Assembly: GCF_014269025.2 (NCBI RefSeq)
Contig: NZ_CP077094.1
Coordinates: 1,798,001-1,862,000 of the forward strand
DNA from: Pseudomonas promysalinigenes
Lineage (GTDB): Bacteria > Pseudomonadota > Gammaproteobacteria > Pseudomonadales > Pseudomonadaceae
DNA: 64,000 nt
Direction: 5' to 3'
The position numbers and the translations under genes were made by a program. Below the pieces are notes generated by a model. It ran no database searches. It saw nothing but the letters and a program-made list of their open reading frames with translations, and was not told where the DNA came from. This document shows positions 1 to 9,139 of the stretch, one piece after another (position 1 is the stretch's first letter; each line of letters opens with the position of its first letter).

Positions 1-1020
1 ATCGATGGCATGGGCGGCGCCACCTCCAGTACCAGCAAGACGGTGATCCTGTCCAAGAGCATCAAGCCTGGCCATGACGTCGACTATCTGTTCGGCCAGG
101 TCGCTATCGACAAGGCCTTCGTCGACTGGAGCGGCAACTGTGGCAACCTCTCGGCGGCGGTGGGCTCGTTCGCCATCAGCAATGGGCTGGTCGACCCTGC
201 GTGTGTTCCGCGCAATGGTCTGGCCACTGTGCGTATCTGGCAGGCTAACATCGGCAAGACCATCATCGCCCATGTGCCGATCACCGAAGGCCAAGTGCAG
301 GAAACCGGTGATTTCGAGCTCGACGGGGTGACCTTTCCGGCGGCCGAAGTGCAGCTCGAGTTTCTTGACCCGGCCGCCGACGAGGAGGGTGACGCTGGTG
401 CGATGTTTCCTACCGGCAACCTTGTGGACGATCTGGAGGTGCCCGGCGTCGGTACCTTCAAGGCAACCCTGATCAATGCCGGTATCCCAACCGTGTTCGT
501 CAATGCCGCCGACATCGGTTACACCGGTACGGAATTGCAGGATGCGATCAACGGCGACCCTCAAGCGCTGCAGCGTTTCGAGACCATCCGCGCTTATGGC
601 GCAGTGCGCATGGGCCTGATCGAGCACATTGACCAGGCAGCGGGGCGGCAGCACACCCCGAAGGTGGCCTTCGTCGCGCCCCCTGCCGCCTACATAGCCT
701 CCAGTGGCAAGGCGGTTGAGGCCGGTGACATCGACTTGCTAGTGCGGGCGTTGTCCATGGGTAAGCTGCACCACGCGATGATGGGCACCGCAGCGGTTGC
801 CATCGGTACTGCCGCCGCCATTCCAGGTACGCTGGTCAACCTCGCTGCAGGCGGCGGCGAGCGCAGCGCCGTGCGTTTCGGCCACCCGTCCGGCACCTTG
901 CGGGTGGGGGCCCAAGCGCGCCAGGTAGATGGCCAGTGGACGGTGACCAAGGCGATCATGAGCCGCAGTGCTCGGGTGTTGATGGAGGGCTGGGTTCGCG
1001 TGCCTGGCGATAGCTTCTAA
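1..1020 (+). CDS. prpF: 2-methylaconitate cis-trans isomerase PrpF (5'-truncated by window edge)
   Basis: The frame is open from base 1 and ends in TAA, giving about 339 residues of a family that is usually close to 390-400 residues, so the first 50 or so residues lie outside the window. The protein has the PrpF two-domain, DAP-epimerase-like pattern, including the segment VDWSGNCGNLSAAVG with the conserved Cys, and the C-terminal GHPSGTL motif. PrpF isomerises the trans-2-methylaconitate made by AcnD so that an aconitase can hydrate it, in propionate breakdown by the methylcitrate cycle. It is therefore expected to be the last gene of a prpB-prpC-acnD-prpF operon lying to the left. No prpD follows it: the next gene is the convergent acnB, beyond a strong terminator. 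The family call is firm. Confidence 0.93.
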   Translation: MDGMGGATSSTSKTVILSKSIKPGHDVDYLFGQVAIDKAFVDWSGNCGNLSAAVGSFAISNGLVDPACVPRNGLATVRIWQANIGKTIIAHVPITEGQVQETGDFELDGVTFPAAEVQLEFLDPAADEEGDAGAMFPTGNLVDDLEVPGVGTFKATLINAGIPTVFVNAADIGYTGTELQDAINGDPQALQRFETIRAYGAVRMGLIEHIDQAAGRQHTPKVAFVAPPAAYIASSGKAVEAGDIDLLVRALSMGKLHHAMMGTAAVAIGTAAAIPGTLVNLAAGGGERSAVRFGHPSGTLRVGAQARQVDGQWTVTKAIMSRSARVLMEGWVRVPGDSF

Positions 1021-1110
1021 GGGATCGCGGGTAAGCCGCGACCTGCCCTTGCCAAGCGTCAGCAATGCTGGTGCTTACGCGGGTGACCCGCGAAACGGGC
1101 AGGCTAAACG

Positions 1111-1144
1111 AAAAAACCCCGGCATTGCGCCGGGGTTTTCTTTT
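1111..1144. terminator. Bidirectional rho-independent terminator between prpF and acnB
   Basis: A GC-rich stem, CCCCGG with a GCGC-containing loop and CCGGGG, is flanked by six A on the left and TTTTCTTTT on the right. It can therefore end transcripts from both convergent genes, prpF on the plus strand and acnB on the minus strand. Confidence 0.9.
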
Positions 1145-1161
1145 ACAGCGTATTGCTCAGC

Positions 1162-3771
1162 TTATGCCTGGACCACCGGGATCTTGGCGTTGGCTGCTGC
1201 TTCGCGGAACTCGGCGATCTGGTCGAAGCTCAGGTAGCGGTACACGTCGGCAGCCATGCTGTCGATGTCTTTGGCGTACTGCATGTACTCTTCGACGGTA
1301 GGCAGTTTGCCGATGATCGAGGCGACCGCCGCCAGCTCGGCCGAGGCCAGGTACACGTTGGTAGCGTCACCCAGACGGTTCGGGAAGTTACGGGTCGAGG
1401 TGGATACCACGGTCGAACCGGTCTGCACACGTGCCTGGTTACCCATGCACAGCGAGCAGCCTGGCATTTCCATGCGCGCACCGGCCTTGCCGTAGATACC
1501 GTAGTAGCCTTCTTCGGTCAGCTGGTGAGCGTCCATCTTGGTTGGCGGGGCCAGCCACAGACGAGTGGGGATACCGCCCTTGACCTTCTCCAGCAGCTTG
1601 CCGGCAGCGCGGAAGTGGCCGATGTTGGTCATGCACGAGCCGATGAACACTTCGTCGATCTTCTCGCCCTGTACCGAAGACAGCAGACGGGCATCGTCCG
1701 GGTCGTTCGGCGCGCAGAGCACAGGCTCCTTGACGTCGGCCAGGTCGATTTCGATGATCTCGGCGTATTCGGCATCGGCATCTGCCGACAGCAGCTCTGG
1801 CTTGGCCAGCCAGGCTTCCATGGCCTGAGCGCGACGCTCAAGGGTGCGGGCATCGCCGTAGCCTTCGCCGATCATCCAGCGCAGCAGGGTGATGTTCGAC
1901 TGCAGGTACTCGGCGATGGCCTTCTCTGGCAGTTTGATGGTGCAGCCGGCAGCGGAGCGCTCAGCCGAAGCGTCGGACAGCTCGAAGGCTTGTTCGACGG
2001 TCAGTTCGTCCAGGCCTTCGATTTCCAGGATGCGGCCGGAGAAGGCGTTTTTCTTGCCTTTCTTCTCGACGGTCAGCAGGCCCTGCTGGATGGCGTAGTA
2101 AGGGATGGCGTGAACCAGGTCACGCAGGGTGATGCCTGGCTGCAGTTTGCCCTTGAAGCGCACCAGGATCGACTCTGGCATGTCCAGTGGCATGACCCCG
2201 GTGGCGGCGGCGAACGCCACCAGGCCGGAACCTGCCGGGAACGAGATGCCGATCGGGAAGCGGGTGTGCGAGTCGCCACCGGTACCCACGGTGTCAGGCA
2301 TCAGCATGCGGTTCAGCCAGCTGTGAATGATGCCGTCACCTGGGCGCAGCGACACGCCGCCACGGGTGCGGATGAAGTCTGGCAGGGTGTGGTGGGTGGT
2401 GACGTCGATCGGCTTCGGATACGCCGCGGTGTGGCAGAACGACTGCATCACCAGGTCAGCGGAGAAGCCCAGGCACGCCAGGTCTTTGAGCTCGTCGCGG
2501 GTCATCGGGCCAGTGGTGTCCTGGGAGCCGACAGTGGTCATCTTCGGTTCGCAATAGGCACCTGGGCGCACGCCCTGGCCTTCTGGCAGGCCGCAGGCAC
2601 GACCGACCATCTTCTGTGCCAGGGTGAAGCCCTTGCCGGTGTCGGCAGGCTGTTCTGGCTTCTTGAACAGGTCCGACGGGCCTTGGCCCAGTTCTGCACG
2701 GGCTTTCTCGGTGAGGCCACGGCCGACGATCAGCGGAATACGGCCACCAGCGCGGACTTCATCCAGCAGCACTTCGGTTTTGAGCGTGAACTCGGTGACC
2801 AGCTCATCGCTGCCGTGGCGGCGCACTTCGCCTTTGTAAGGGTAAACGTCGATGACGTCGCCCATGGCCAGGTTGGTGCAGTCGAACTCGATCGGCAGGG
2901 CGCCTGCGTCTTCCATGGTGTTGTAGAAGATCGGGGCGATCTTGGTGCCGAAGCAGAAGCCACCGGCGCGCTTGTTCGGCACGTACGGGATGTCGTCGCC
3001 GAAGAACCACAGCACCGAGTTGGTGGCGGACTTACGCGAAGAGCCGGTACCGACCACGTCACCCACATAGGCAACCGGGAAGCCTTTGGCTTTCACGGCT
3101 TCGATCTGGGCCAGCGGGCCCACGGAGCCTGGCTGGGAAGGCTCGATGCCGTCACGGGCCATTTTCAGCATGGCCAGAGCGTGCAGTGGGATGTCAGGGC
3201 GCGACCAGGCGTCCGGGGCAGGGGACAGGTCGTCGGTATTGGTTTCGCCAGGTACCTTGAACACGGTCAGGGTGTATTTGTCGGCGATGGCCGGGCGCGA
3301 GGTGAACCACTCGCCGGCAGCCCAGGATTCCAGCACGGCCTTGGCGTGAGTGTTGCCGGCCTTGGCCTTTTCGGCCACATCGTGGAAGGCGTCGAACATC
3401 AGCAGGGTGTGCTTGAGCTGTTCGGCCGCGACGGCGCCCAGTTCGGCGTCGTCCAGCAGCGCGACCAGCGTTTCGATGTTGTAGCCGCCCTGCATGGTAC
3501 CCAGCAGTTCAGTGGCGTGCTTGCGGTCGATCAGCGGCGACTTGGCTTCACCCTTGGCGACGGCAGAGAGGAATGCAGCCTTGACGTAGGCAGCTTCGTC
3601 CACCCCTGGTGGAACGCGGTTGGTGATCAGGTCTACGAGGAAGGCTTCTTCGCCGGCCGGCGGGTTCTTCAGCAGCTCGACCAGGCCTGCAGTTTGTTCG
3701 GCGTTCAGCGGCTGGGGCACGATACCCAGGGCGGCACGCTCTTCGATGTGTTTGCGGTAGGCTTCAAGCAC
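1162..3771 (-). CDS. acnB: Bifunctional aconitate hydratase 2 / 2-methylisocitrate dehydratase AcnB
   Basis: This 869-residue protein matches the AcnB family (E. coli AcnB is 865 residues). It has the AcnB-specific N-terminal HEAT-like domain, then the swivel domain, then the three-domain aconitase core. The [4Fe-4S] ligands are visible as Cys713 (GSCMTN) and Cys772/Cys775 (PGCSLC). It interconverts citrate and isocitrate in the TCA cycle and hydrates 2-methyl-cis-aconitate in the methylcitrate cycle, which fits its position beside prpF. I chose the GTG start giving MLEAYRKH because GAGGG lies about 8 bases upstream and family members begin with this sequence. An ATG five codons upstream (3786) is in frame but less likely. 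Confidence 0.95.
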   Translation of the reverse strand: MLEAYRKHIEERAALGIVPQPLNAEQTAGLVELLKNPPAGEEAFLVDLITNRVPPGVDEAAYVKAAFLSAVAKGEAKSPLIDRKHATELLGTMQGGYNIETLVALLDDAELGAVAAEQLKHTLLMFDAFHDVAEKAKAGNTHAKAVLESWAAGEWFTSRPAIADKYTLTVFKVPGETNTDDLSPAPDAWSRPDIPLHALAMLKMARDGIEPSQPGSVGPLAQIEAVKAKGFPVAYVGDVVGTGSSRKSATNSVLWFFGDDIPYVPNKRAGGFCFGTKIAPIFYNTMEDAGALPIEFDCTNLAMGDVIDVYPYKGEVRRHGSDELVTEFTLKTEVLLDEVRAGGRIPLIVGRGLTEKARAELGQGPSDLFKKPEQPADTGKGFTLAQKMVGRACGLPEGQGVRPGAYCEPKMTTVGSQDTTGPMTRDELKDLACLGFSADLVMQSFCHTAAYPKPIDVTTHHTLPDFIRTRGGVSLRPGDGIIHSWLNRMLMPDTVGTGGDSHTRFPIGISFPAGSGLVAFAAATGVMPLDMPESILVRFKGKLQPGITLRDLVHAIPYYAIQQGLLTVEKKGKKNAFSGRILEIEGLDELTVEQAFELSDASAERSAAGCTIKLPEKAIAEYLQSNITLLRWMIGEGYGDARTLERRAQAMEAWLAKPELLSADADAEYAEIIEIDLADVKEPVLCAPNDPDDARLLSSVQGEKIDEVFIGSCMTNIGHFRAAGKLLEKVKGGIPTRLWLAPPTKMDAHQLTEEGYYGIYGKAGARMEMPGCSLCMGNQARVQTGSTVVSTSTRNFPNRLGDATNVYLASAELAAVASIIGKLPTVEEYMQYAKDIDSMAADVYRYLSFDQIAEFREAAANAKIPVVQA

Positions 3772-4139
3772 AGTTATTACCCTCATCAGTGGTCCCTAAA
3801 GGGAGTCCGGGACGCTCATCCAGCATTCGATGCACCCATGCGCTGCCACGGCCTTTTGGGCCGCCCAACCAGGGTCGCAAAGAATCCTTACAGAAGCTGC
3901 TTTCAAAGTTTTACGCCTGCAGAACGGGAGCTGATGAGGGCTGGCGCGGGCATGCGAGGGATGCATGGCCCGGGCCAACGCCGTTCTACCGGATGGACTG
4001 TGCTCGTGACGCTTTGAAAACAGCTTCCAACGGACATTGTTGCCTTGAAAAGGCGGGGTGATTCTACGGCAAATTGTCGCAGAAGGTAAGGCGGCGAACG
4101 TGACTTTAACGGGTGACCGTGGTTAGACAAAGGGCTAAC
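3772..4139. other. Intergenic region upstream of acnB and the DUF1289 gene
   Basis: No convincing gene is seen in this stretch of about 370 bases between two divergent genes. It should hold the acnB promoter on the minus strand; a TAGAAT hexamer read on that strand at 4061-4066 could be a -10 element, but no good -35 partner is present. A long open frame crossing it on the plus strand is the shadow of acnB. The ribosome binding site AAAGGG at about 4129-4134 serves the possible upstream start of the next gene. Confidence 0.4.
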
Positions 4140-4175
4140 ATGCCTCGGTGTTCCACCGCCAAGCCGTTGTTTCAA

Positions 4176-4655
4176 ATGTCCAACCAGTCCATCAAGACCC
4201 CTTGCGTCGGCCTCTGTTCCACCGTGTACGGGGACACGGTATGCCGTGGCTGCAAGCGGTTTCACCATGAAGTGATCCACTGGAACGGCTACGACGACAC
4301 GCAAAAGCGCGCTGTCTGGCTGCGCCTGGAGCAACTGCTGGTGCAGGTGATGATGGCCAAGCTGGAGGTGTTCGACAAGGGCCTGCTGCGCCAGCAATTG
4401 CAGCAGCGTTCGATCCGCTTCGTCGAGCAGCAGTCGGAGTACTGCTGGGCGTATCAGTTGATCGCGCGCGGGGCACGGATGATTCGCGACCTGGAGGCTT
4501 ACGGCATGGCGCTGCTGCCGGAGTTCCGCGACTGGGAGCTGCCACAACTGCGCGATGCCATCGACCGCGAATTCTTCCTGCTCTCCGAGGCCCATTACCA
4601 GCGCTACATTGCGCCGAGGTTCCTGCGCGACGGGGTGGGCGACGGGCAGGGCTGA
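4176..4655 (+). CDS. DUF1289 family protein
   Basis: The 159-residue protein starts MSNQSIKTPCVGLC. The four-cysteine motif of the DUF1289 family is within the first 25 residues (PCVGLC ... VCRGCKR), a compact probable metal-binding module. The rest is mostly helical and rich in Leu, Gln and Arg. Its function is unknown. The start is uncertain. ATG 4176 matches the usual short N-terminus of the family but has no clear Shine-Dalgarno, whereas an in-frame ATG at 4140 has AAAGGG five bases upstream and would add 12 residues. A GC-rich hairpin overlaps the stop codon. It converges on queD. Confidence 0.82.
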   Translation: MSNQSIKTPCVGLCSTVYGDTVCRGCKRFHHEVIHWNGYDDTQKRAVWLRLEQLLVQVMMAKLEVFDKGLLRQQLQQRSIRFVEQQSEYCWAYQLIARGARMIRDLEAYGMALLPEFRDWELPQLRDAIDREFFLLSEAHYQRYIAPRFLRDGVGDGQG

Positions 4656-4666
4656 GCCCCTGCCCG
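4643..4666. terminator. Terminator-like hairpin between DUF1289 gene and queD
   Basis: CGGGCAGG and CCTGCCCG form an 8-bp stem around an 8-base loop, overlapping the stop of the DUF1289 gene and lying just beyond the stop of the convergent queD. No T-run follows on either strand, so it is a weak or factor-dependent terminator at best. Confidence 0.4.
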
Positions 4667-4676
4667 CAGCAGCGTA

Positions 4677-5033
4677 TCAGTCGCCGGTGTACTCGCAGCC
4701 ACTGGTGCAGGTTTCGTGGATGCGCACCTTGGAGAGCTCTGGCATCAGGGGTTTGACCTGGTCCCAGATCCACTTGGCGATCACTTCGCTGGTGGGGTTC
4801 TCAAGGCCCGGAATATCGTTCAGGTAGTTATGGTCAAGCTGGTCGTAGATCGGCTTGAAGATCGCCTTCACCTCGGCAAAGTCACGGATCCACCCGGTAT
4901 GCGGGTCGAGCGGGCCGGTCAGGTGCAGGCCGACCTTGAACGAGTGGCCGTGCAGGCGGCCGCACTTGTGCCCTGCTGGAACGTGGGGCAGGCGGTGGGC
5001 CGATTCGAACGTAAATTCCTTGAAGATTTCCAC
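4677..5033 (-). CDS. queD: 6-carboxy-5,6,7,8-tetrahydropterin synthase QueD
   Basis: The 118-residue length is typical of QueD. The zinc ligands His13, His28 and His30 (the last two in LHGHSF) and the catalytic Cys24, His68 (DHNYL) and Glu107 ([11 protein letters not shown]) are all visible. It converts 7,8-dihydroneopterin triphosphate to 6-carboxytetrahydropterin in the cytoplasm, the first committed step towards preQ0 and queuosine in tRNA. The gene stands alone here, converging on the DUF1289 gene and followed on the same strand by nothing in the queuosine pathway. Confusion with eukaryotic-type PTPS is possible by fold, but the CxxxHGH spacing fits QueD. Confidence 0.95.
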   Translation of the reverse strand: MEIFKEFTFESAHRLPHVPAGHKCGRLHGHSFKVGLHLTGPLDPHTGWIRDFAEVKAIFKPIYDQLDHNYLNDIPGLENPTSEVIAKWIWDQVKPLMPELSKVRIHETCTSGCEYTGD

Positions 5034-5086
5034 GCTGTCATAACTCTGTGTGAATCAATAATGCGCGCAGTCTACCAGCATGGCCG

Positions 5087-6166
5087 CTACAAGGCTTGCA
5101 GGCGTTCGGGCAACCGCCCGGTGGCGATCAATTCCAGCAATTCGTCGCCCAGCCGCTGGCTTTCGGCGATGGCCTTGTACCAGTAGCGCTTGCGGCTCGG
5201 CGCATCGCCCATGAAGCGCTTGAAGTCATTACGGTCGGGCAGCTTGCCGAAAGGCAAGGCAGCCAAATACTGCGGCGATGGGGTCAGCAACAGTACGTTC
5301 TGCAAACGTGTGGCGTCGCCCTTGCGCCAAGGCAGCGCCTTGTCGAACCAGCCAGGCACCACTTTGTCGGTGAAGTGCGGATACAGCACCAGATCGTCAC
5401 CGCGGTAGGGCAAGTCGAGGTGATAATCGAGCAAGCCACCGTCACGGTATGTGCCTGCCCCTGCACCGGGGATATCGCGCACACCTTCCATCACCATCGG
5501 GATGGAACCTGAGGCCAGTAGTGCGTGGCGCAGATTGGCTAGGTCCAGTGGCAGACAGCGCGAGGGAAAATCGGTGAGGGCCTCGAGCGGCGGGGCGCTG
5601 CGAGCATCGTGCAGGATCACGCGTTCGAAGTGTCGGGCCAGCCGCGCACGGCCCAGTAGGTTGCTGGCAATTACCGAGCCCAGGCCCATGCCTAGGCGGG
5701 CGCGGTGGTCGTGGGCGAGTTGGCCATGGCTCTTGACCACCAGGATGTTCAAGCGGTACAGCGGGTTGGCGAGGATCTGCCCGTCGCGGCCTTGCAGCAA
5801 GTCATCGAGCATGCGCTGGCAACTGCGGCTGATCTGCGCCGGGGTCACGCCTTTGGCAAAGTCCTGTTCGGTGTACAGCTCGCCCAAACGGCGGATGCCG
5901 GCCACGGGGTCGTCGAGGCAGGCGCTGGCGAAGCGCCAGGAGCCGATCGAGGCGCCGATCAGAGCGCGTTGGCGCGGCGCCGAAGGTAGCCACTCGCCGA
6001 ACAGGGCCAGGTCCAGCCCCTGAATGCCTAACGGCTTGGGGCCACCCGCCGCGCCAGGCAATACCCCGACATCGCCAGGCTGCAAACCGCGCTCGCGAAT
6101 CTGCCGCAAGGCGCGCTGGCCAGCCTTGAAAGTCAGGGCTGGGTATTTGATGTGAATGGCGCTCAT
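5087..6166 (-). CDS. Patatin-like phospholipase family protein
   Basis: This 359-residue protein has the features of a patatin-like serine hydrolase. An N-terminal glycine-rich LPGAAGGPK segment could form the oxyanion hole. The nucleophile elbow is GASIGSW (GxSxG), and a DGG motif (YRDGGLLDY) near residue 245 supplies the Asp of the Ser-Asp dyad. The substrate cannot be told; a cytoplasmic or peripheral membrane lipid acyl hydrolase is expected, since no signal peptide is seen. The start MSAIHIKYPAL is preceded by TGGAG six bases upstream; an ATG 22 codons further up has no ribosome binding site. It is divergent from the PepSY operon. Confidence 0.85.
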   Translation of the reverse strand: MSAIHIKYPALTFKAGQRALRQIRERGLQPGDVGVLPGAAGGPKPLGIQGLDLALFGEWLPSAPRQRALIGASIGSWRFASACLDDPVAGIRRLGELYTEQDFAKGVTPAQISRSCQRMLDDLLQGRDGQILANPLYRLNILVVKSHGQLAHDHRARLGMGLGSVIASNLLGRARLARHFERVILHDARSAPPLEALTDFPSRCLPLDLANLRHALLASGSIPMVMEGVRDIPGAGAGTYRDGGLLDYHLDLPYRGDDLVLYPHFTDKVVPGWFDKALPWRKGDATRLQNVLLLTPSPQYLAALPFGKLPDRNDFKRFMGDAPSRKRYWYKAIAESQRLGDELLELIATGRLPERLQAL

Positions 6167-6256
6167 GTCGAACTCCACAGCTAGCGAGCCGGTCATTATA
6201 GGGCCTTGATGCAGCCGTAGCTGCGCTATCATGGCGCCAGCTGTTTTCAGGTTGAA

Positions 6257-6282
6257 TTAAGGACCGCTGGTTAATCTTAACC
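6257..6282. promoter_or_regulatory. TTAA repeats / palindrome upstream of the PepSY-two-component operon
   Basis: Three TTAA tetramers lie at 6257-6260, 6271-6274 and 6277-6280; the last two form the perfect inverted repeat GGTTAA-TC-TTAACC. The cluster lies 36 to 61 bases before the first PepSY gene, where OmpR-type regulators that recognise TTAA-containing repeats (PmrA, BqsR) would bind. That the regulator encoded downstream binds here is an inference. Confidence 0.45.
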
Positions 6283-6318
6283 CCGTAGACAACTTGAACC
6301 TCGCTCAGGAGAGCCATC

Positions 6319-6627
6319 ATGAAAACTTTGACTGCCTTGTTCACTGCCGCCGCCCTTGCACTGGGTGCCAACGCCGCTTTTGCTCAGGACGTGCAGCCTG
6401 ACGAAGTGGTGAAACTGGTCAACGCCAAGACCATCAAGTCGCTGGACGAACTCAAGGCTGCTGCCGTGGCCAAGCATCCAGGTGCCACCGTCACCGATTC
6501 GGAGCTGGAAAACGAATATGGCCGCTACATCTACAAGGTCGAACTGCGCGATGCGCAGAACGTGGAGTGGGACGTTGACCTGGACGCCAAAACCGGTGAG
6601 GTGCTGAAGGATCAGCGAGACAGCTAA
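6319..6627 (+). CDS. PepSY domain periplasmic protein 1
   Basis: The 102-residue product has a clear Sec signal peptide, MKTLTALFTAAALALGANAAFA, with cleavage before QD. It is followed by one PepSY domain in which the pattern YGRYIYKVELRD...GEVLKD is typical. Such proteins are small periplasmic sensors or modulators and often accompany OmpR-type two-component systems that respond to cations. The start has AGGAG eight bases upstream. The stop overlaps the start of the next PepSY gene (TAATG), so the two are translationally coupled, and the operon continues with a response regulator and a kinase. The ligand is unknown. Confidence 0.88.
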   Translation: MKTLTALFTAAALALGANAAFAQDVQPDEVVKLVNAKTIKSLDELKAAAVAKHPGATVTDSELENEYGRYIYKVELRDAQNVEWDVDLDAKTGEVLKDQRDS

Positions 6628-6941
6628 TGCCCTGCATCACTCGGCCGGCGCGATACGTGCTGTTTTCGTTGCTGGCCGTTTGCTCGCTGGCCGTTGCCCA
6701 CGATCTGGACCAGGACCAGGCCCTGAAACTGCGTCAGAAGGGCGTCATTCTGCCACTTGAGCAATTGCTTACGACCGCCCTGGGGCGTTACCCCGGGGCG
6801 CGTCTGCTGGAGGCCGAACTGGAAGAGGAGCACGGCCGCTACGAATATGAGGTCGAATTGCTCACCCAGGAAGGCGTGGTGCGCGAAATCAAGCTGGACG
6901 CCAGCACTGGTGCTCTGCTCAAAGACGAGGAAGACGACTGA
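6627..6941 (+). CDS. PepSY domain periplasmic protein 2
   Basis: This 104-residue paralogue of the preceding gene shares the pattern [10 protein letters not shown]...[10 protein letters not shown] and carries an N-terminal hydrophobic stretch ([15 protein letters not shown]) that should act as a signal peptide with cleavage near AVA-HD. Its start overlaps the previous stop by one base, and only one base separates its stop from the response regulator ATG. The acidic tail DEEDD is notable. Tandem duplication of a PepSY gene directly in front of a two-component pair suggests that the two proteins modulate or share the kinase input. The precise function is unknown. Confidence 0.86.
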   Translation: MPCITRPARYVLFSLLAVCSLAVAHDLDQDQALKLRQKGVILPLEQLLTTALGRYPGARLLEAELEEEHGRYEYEVELLTQEGVVREIKLDASTGALLKDEEDD

Positions 6942-6942
6942 C

Positions 6943-7611
6943 ATGCGCCTGCTGCTTGTCGAAGACAATGTACCCCTGGCCGACGAGCTGACTACCAGCT
7001 TGCAGCGCCAAGGCTATGCCGTGGACTGGTTGGCCGATGGGCGGGATGCGGTGTATCAAGGCCAGAGCGAACCCTATGACTTGATCATTCTGGATCTGGG
7101 CTTGCCTGGTTTGCCGGGTCTGGACGTACTGGAACAATGGCGTGCCGGCGGGTTGGCAACACCGGTGCTGATTCTCACGGCGCGCGGATCGTGGGCTGAA
7201 CGGATCGAAGGCCTCAAGGCTGGGGCCGATGACTATCTGAGCAAGCCCTTTCATCCCGAAGAGCTGCAACTGCGCATTCAGGCGCTGCTGCGTCGCGCCC
7301 GCGGCCTGGCCAACCGGCCAACCCTGGAAGCGGCAGGTCTGCATCTGGATGAGGGCCGCCAGTGCGTGAGCCGCGACGGGGTCGATATTCAGCTCACGGC
7401 TGCCGAGTTTCGCTTATTGCGCTACTTCATGCTGCACCCGCAGCAAATCCTGTCCAAAAGCCATCTTGCCGAGCATCTTTATGATGGCGAGACGGAGCGC
7501 GATTCCAATGTGCTGGAGGTGCATGTCAATCACCTGCGGCGCAAGCTGGGGCGAAGCGTAATCGAGACTCGGCGCGGCCAGGGTTATATCTATGCCGGGA
7601 GCGGCGAGTGA
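6943..7611 (+). CDS. OmpR/PhoB-family response regulator
   Basis: The 222-residue protein has a receiver domain with Asp8, phosphoacceptor Asp51, Thr79 and Lys101, followed by a winged-helix DNA-binding domain ending in a typical [12 protein letters not shown] motif. It is a transcription factor controlled by the kinase encoded immediately downstream, whose GTG start overlaps its stop. The ATG at 6943 was chosen because the receiver fold begins there (MRLLLVEDN); a longer open frame upstream is the shadow of the PepSY gene. The organisation resembles cation- or polymyxin-responsive systems (PmrAB, PhoPQ, BqsRS types), but the signal is not identifiable from sequence. Confidence 0.92.
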   Translation: MRLLLVEDNVPLADELTTSLQRQGYAVDWLADGRDAVYQGQSEPYDLIILDLGLPGLPGLDVLEQWRAGGLATPVLILTARGSWAERIEGLKAGADDYLSKPFHPEELQLRIQALLRRARGLANRPTLEAAGLHLDEGRQCVSRDGVDIQLTAAEFRLLRYFMLHPQQILSKSHLAEHLYDGETERDSNVLEVHVNHLRRKLGRSVIETRRGQGYIYAGSGE

Positions 7612-8924
7612 AGTCCATCCAGGCACGTCTTAGCCTGGGGCTTATTGCCGTACTGGTGATTGTTGGCCTGGTGCTCGCGCAACTGACGCTTTGGTTGTTC
7701 GAGGCAGGTTTGCAGCGTTACCTGGAAAACGGCCTGCGCAAGGAAAGCGAAAACCTGCTGGTGGCGCTGGTGCGTGGGCCCACGGGCCTGCAGTTGGATG
7801 AGCGGCGTATCTCAGCGGCCTATCAACGGCCTTTTTCCGGCTACTACTTCCGTATCGATTTTGACAAGGGCACTTGGCGCTCGCGTTCTTTATGGGACCT
7901 GGATATGCCCAAACCCGCTGAGCCGGGGCTTTCCGATACCCACGAGCTAGGGCCGGAAGGCCAGCAATTGCTGGCCCTGCGCGCGGATTACCGGCGCCTG
8001 GGCCAGGATATTTCGATCAGCGTCGCGCAAGACTATTCACCCGTGCGCCAAGGCTTTCGCCGTTTGCAGCAAATCGGCCTGGGCATGGGCCTGATCGCGT
8101 TGCTCATCGTACTGGTGTTGCAGCGCATCACCGTGACCCGTTCGCTGCGCCCACTGGAGCGAGCGCGCCAGCAGATTGCCCAGTTGCAGCAGGGCCAGCG
8201 GTCTCAGCTCGACGCTCAGGTGCCCAGCGAACTGGCGCCCCTGGTCGGCCAGATCAACCACTTGCTCAGTCACACCGAAAACAGCCTACGCCGCTCGCGC
8301 AATGCTTTGGGCAACCTGGGGCATGCCCTGAAGACCCCCTTGGCAGTGCTGCTCAGCCTCGCCTCCAGCGAACGCCTGAAGGACCTGCCGCAGGTGCAAG
8401 CGCAATTGCGTGAACAGTTGCAGCAGATCCAGCAGCGGCTGGCCCGCGAGCTCAACCGTGCGCGCTTGGCAGGGGATGCATTACCAGGGTCTCAGTTTGA
8501 CTGCGATGCCGAGTTACCCGGCCTGTTCGCGACCTTGTGCATGATTCATGGCGAGGTCTTGCAGTTACACCGCGAGGTTCCCCCAGCTCTGCAATTGCCA
8601 TGGGACCGCGAAGACGTTCTCGAGCTGCTGGGCAACTTACTCGACAACGCCTGCAAGTGGGCCGACAGCGAAGTGCGTCTGGCAATTGCTGCAACGCCTG
8701 TTGGGTATCAACTGTGGGTCGATGATGATGGCCCTGGCATCCCTGAGGGCCAACGCCTGCAGGTATTGGAGCGGGGATCGCGGTTGGATGAGCAGGTCGA
8801 TGGGCATGGCTTGGGGCTGGGCATCGTGCGCGACATTGTCGAGGCCTGGAATGGCCGGCTGGAGCTGTTGCAAAGCCCATTGGGTGGGCTGCGCATACAG
8901 ATCGAACTGCCGCGTAATTATTGA
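7608..8924 (+). CDS. Membrane sensor histidine kinase
   Basis: This 438-residue kinase starts at a GTG that overlaps the response regulator stop (GTGA). It has a first membrane segment at about residues 9-31, a periplasmic sensor of about 125 residues, a second membrane segment at about 160-180, a short HAMP-like linker, an H-box GHALKTPLA, and a HATPase domain with N-box (NLLDNACKW), G1 (DDDGPGIP) and G2 (GHGLGLGIV). It phosphorylates the upstream regulator. The periplasmic domain is the PhoQ/CzcS-like size and is the probable partner of the two secreted PepSY proteins of the operon. The stimulus is unknown. Confidence 0.92.
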   Translation: MKSIQARLSLGLIAVLVIVGLVLAQLTLWLFEAGLQRYLENGLRKESENLLVALVRGPTGLQLDERRISAAYQRPFSGYYFRIDFDKGTWRSRSLWDLDMPKPAEPGLSDTHELGPEGQQLLALRADYRRLGQDISISVAQDYSPVRQGFRRLQQIGLGMGLIALLIVLVLQRITVTRSLRPLERARQQIAQLQQGQRSQLDAQVPSELAPLVGQINHLLSHTENSLRRSRNALGNLGHALKTPLAVLLSLASSERLKDLPQVQAQLREQLQQIQQRLARELNRARLAGDALPGSQFDCDAELPGLFATLCMIHGEVLQLHREVPPALQLPWDREDVLELLGNLLDNACKWADSEVRLAIAATPVGYQLWVDDDGPGIPEGQRLQVLERGSRLDEQVDGHGLGLGIVRDIVEAWNGRLELLQSPLGGLRIQIELPRNY

Positions 8925-8990
8925 AGTGTCTGCAGTGAAGATTCAGAAAAATTGCAGTTACCCCGCATTTTTTTGAATTAGCTCAACGGT

Positions 8991-9107
8991 GTGCCGCGCG
9001 GCACAATCACCTGACGAAACCTGCGGTTTCCATCTCTCCAAGGACGGAGCCCTTACGCAGCTGCCTAGGCGCTGCCAGCCCAGTTGCCCTCGACTGGGCT
9101 TTCTTTT
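8991..9107 (+). ncRNA. Candidate structured leader or small RNA upstream of the HPP-CBS gene
   Basis: Five successive hairpins can be drawn between the kinase gene and the HPP gene: GTGCC-GCGC-GGCAC (8991-9004), GAAACC-TGC-GGTTTC (9016-9030), CTCC-AAGGAC-GGAG (9036-9049), GCAG...CTGC (9057-9075), and an intrinsic terminator (9077-9107). The loop AAGGAC closed by CTCC/GGAG resembles an RsmA/CsrA binding hairpin with GGA in the loop. Ending 32 bases before the next start, the element could be a leader with a transcription attenuator or a free sRNA. It matches no riboswitch class that I recognise. Confidence 0.45.
9077..9107 (+). terminator. Intrinsic terminator ahead of the HPP-CBS gene
   Basis: AGCCCAGT and ACTGGGCT form a perfect 8-bp stem with an 8-base loop, followed by TTCTTTT. 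It can end the kinase operon transcript or act as an attenuator for the gene starting at 9140. Confidence 0.85.
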
Positions 9108-9139
9108 CACTACGACACTCAAAGATTTTGAGCCTTCGA

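Noticed and set aside
1153..4017. 954-codon open frame on the plus strand opposite acnB
   Set aside because: It is the antisense shadow of acnB; high GC at third positions keeps the opposite frame open, and its residues (rich in His, Val, Gln, Gly) match no family.
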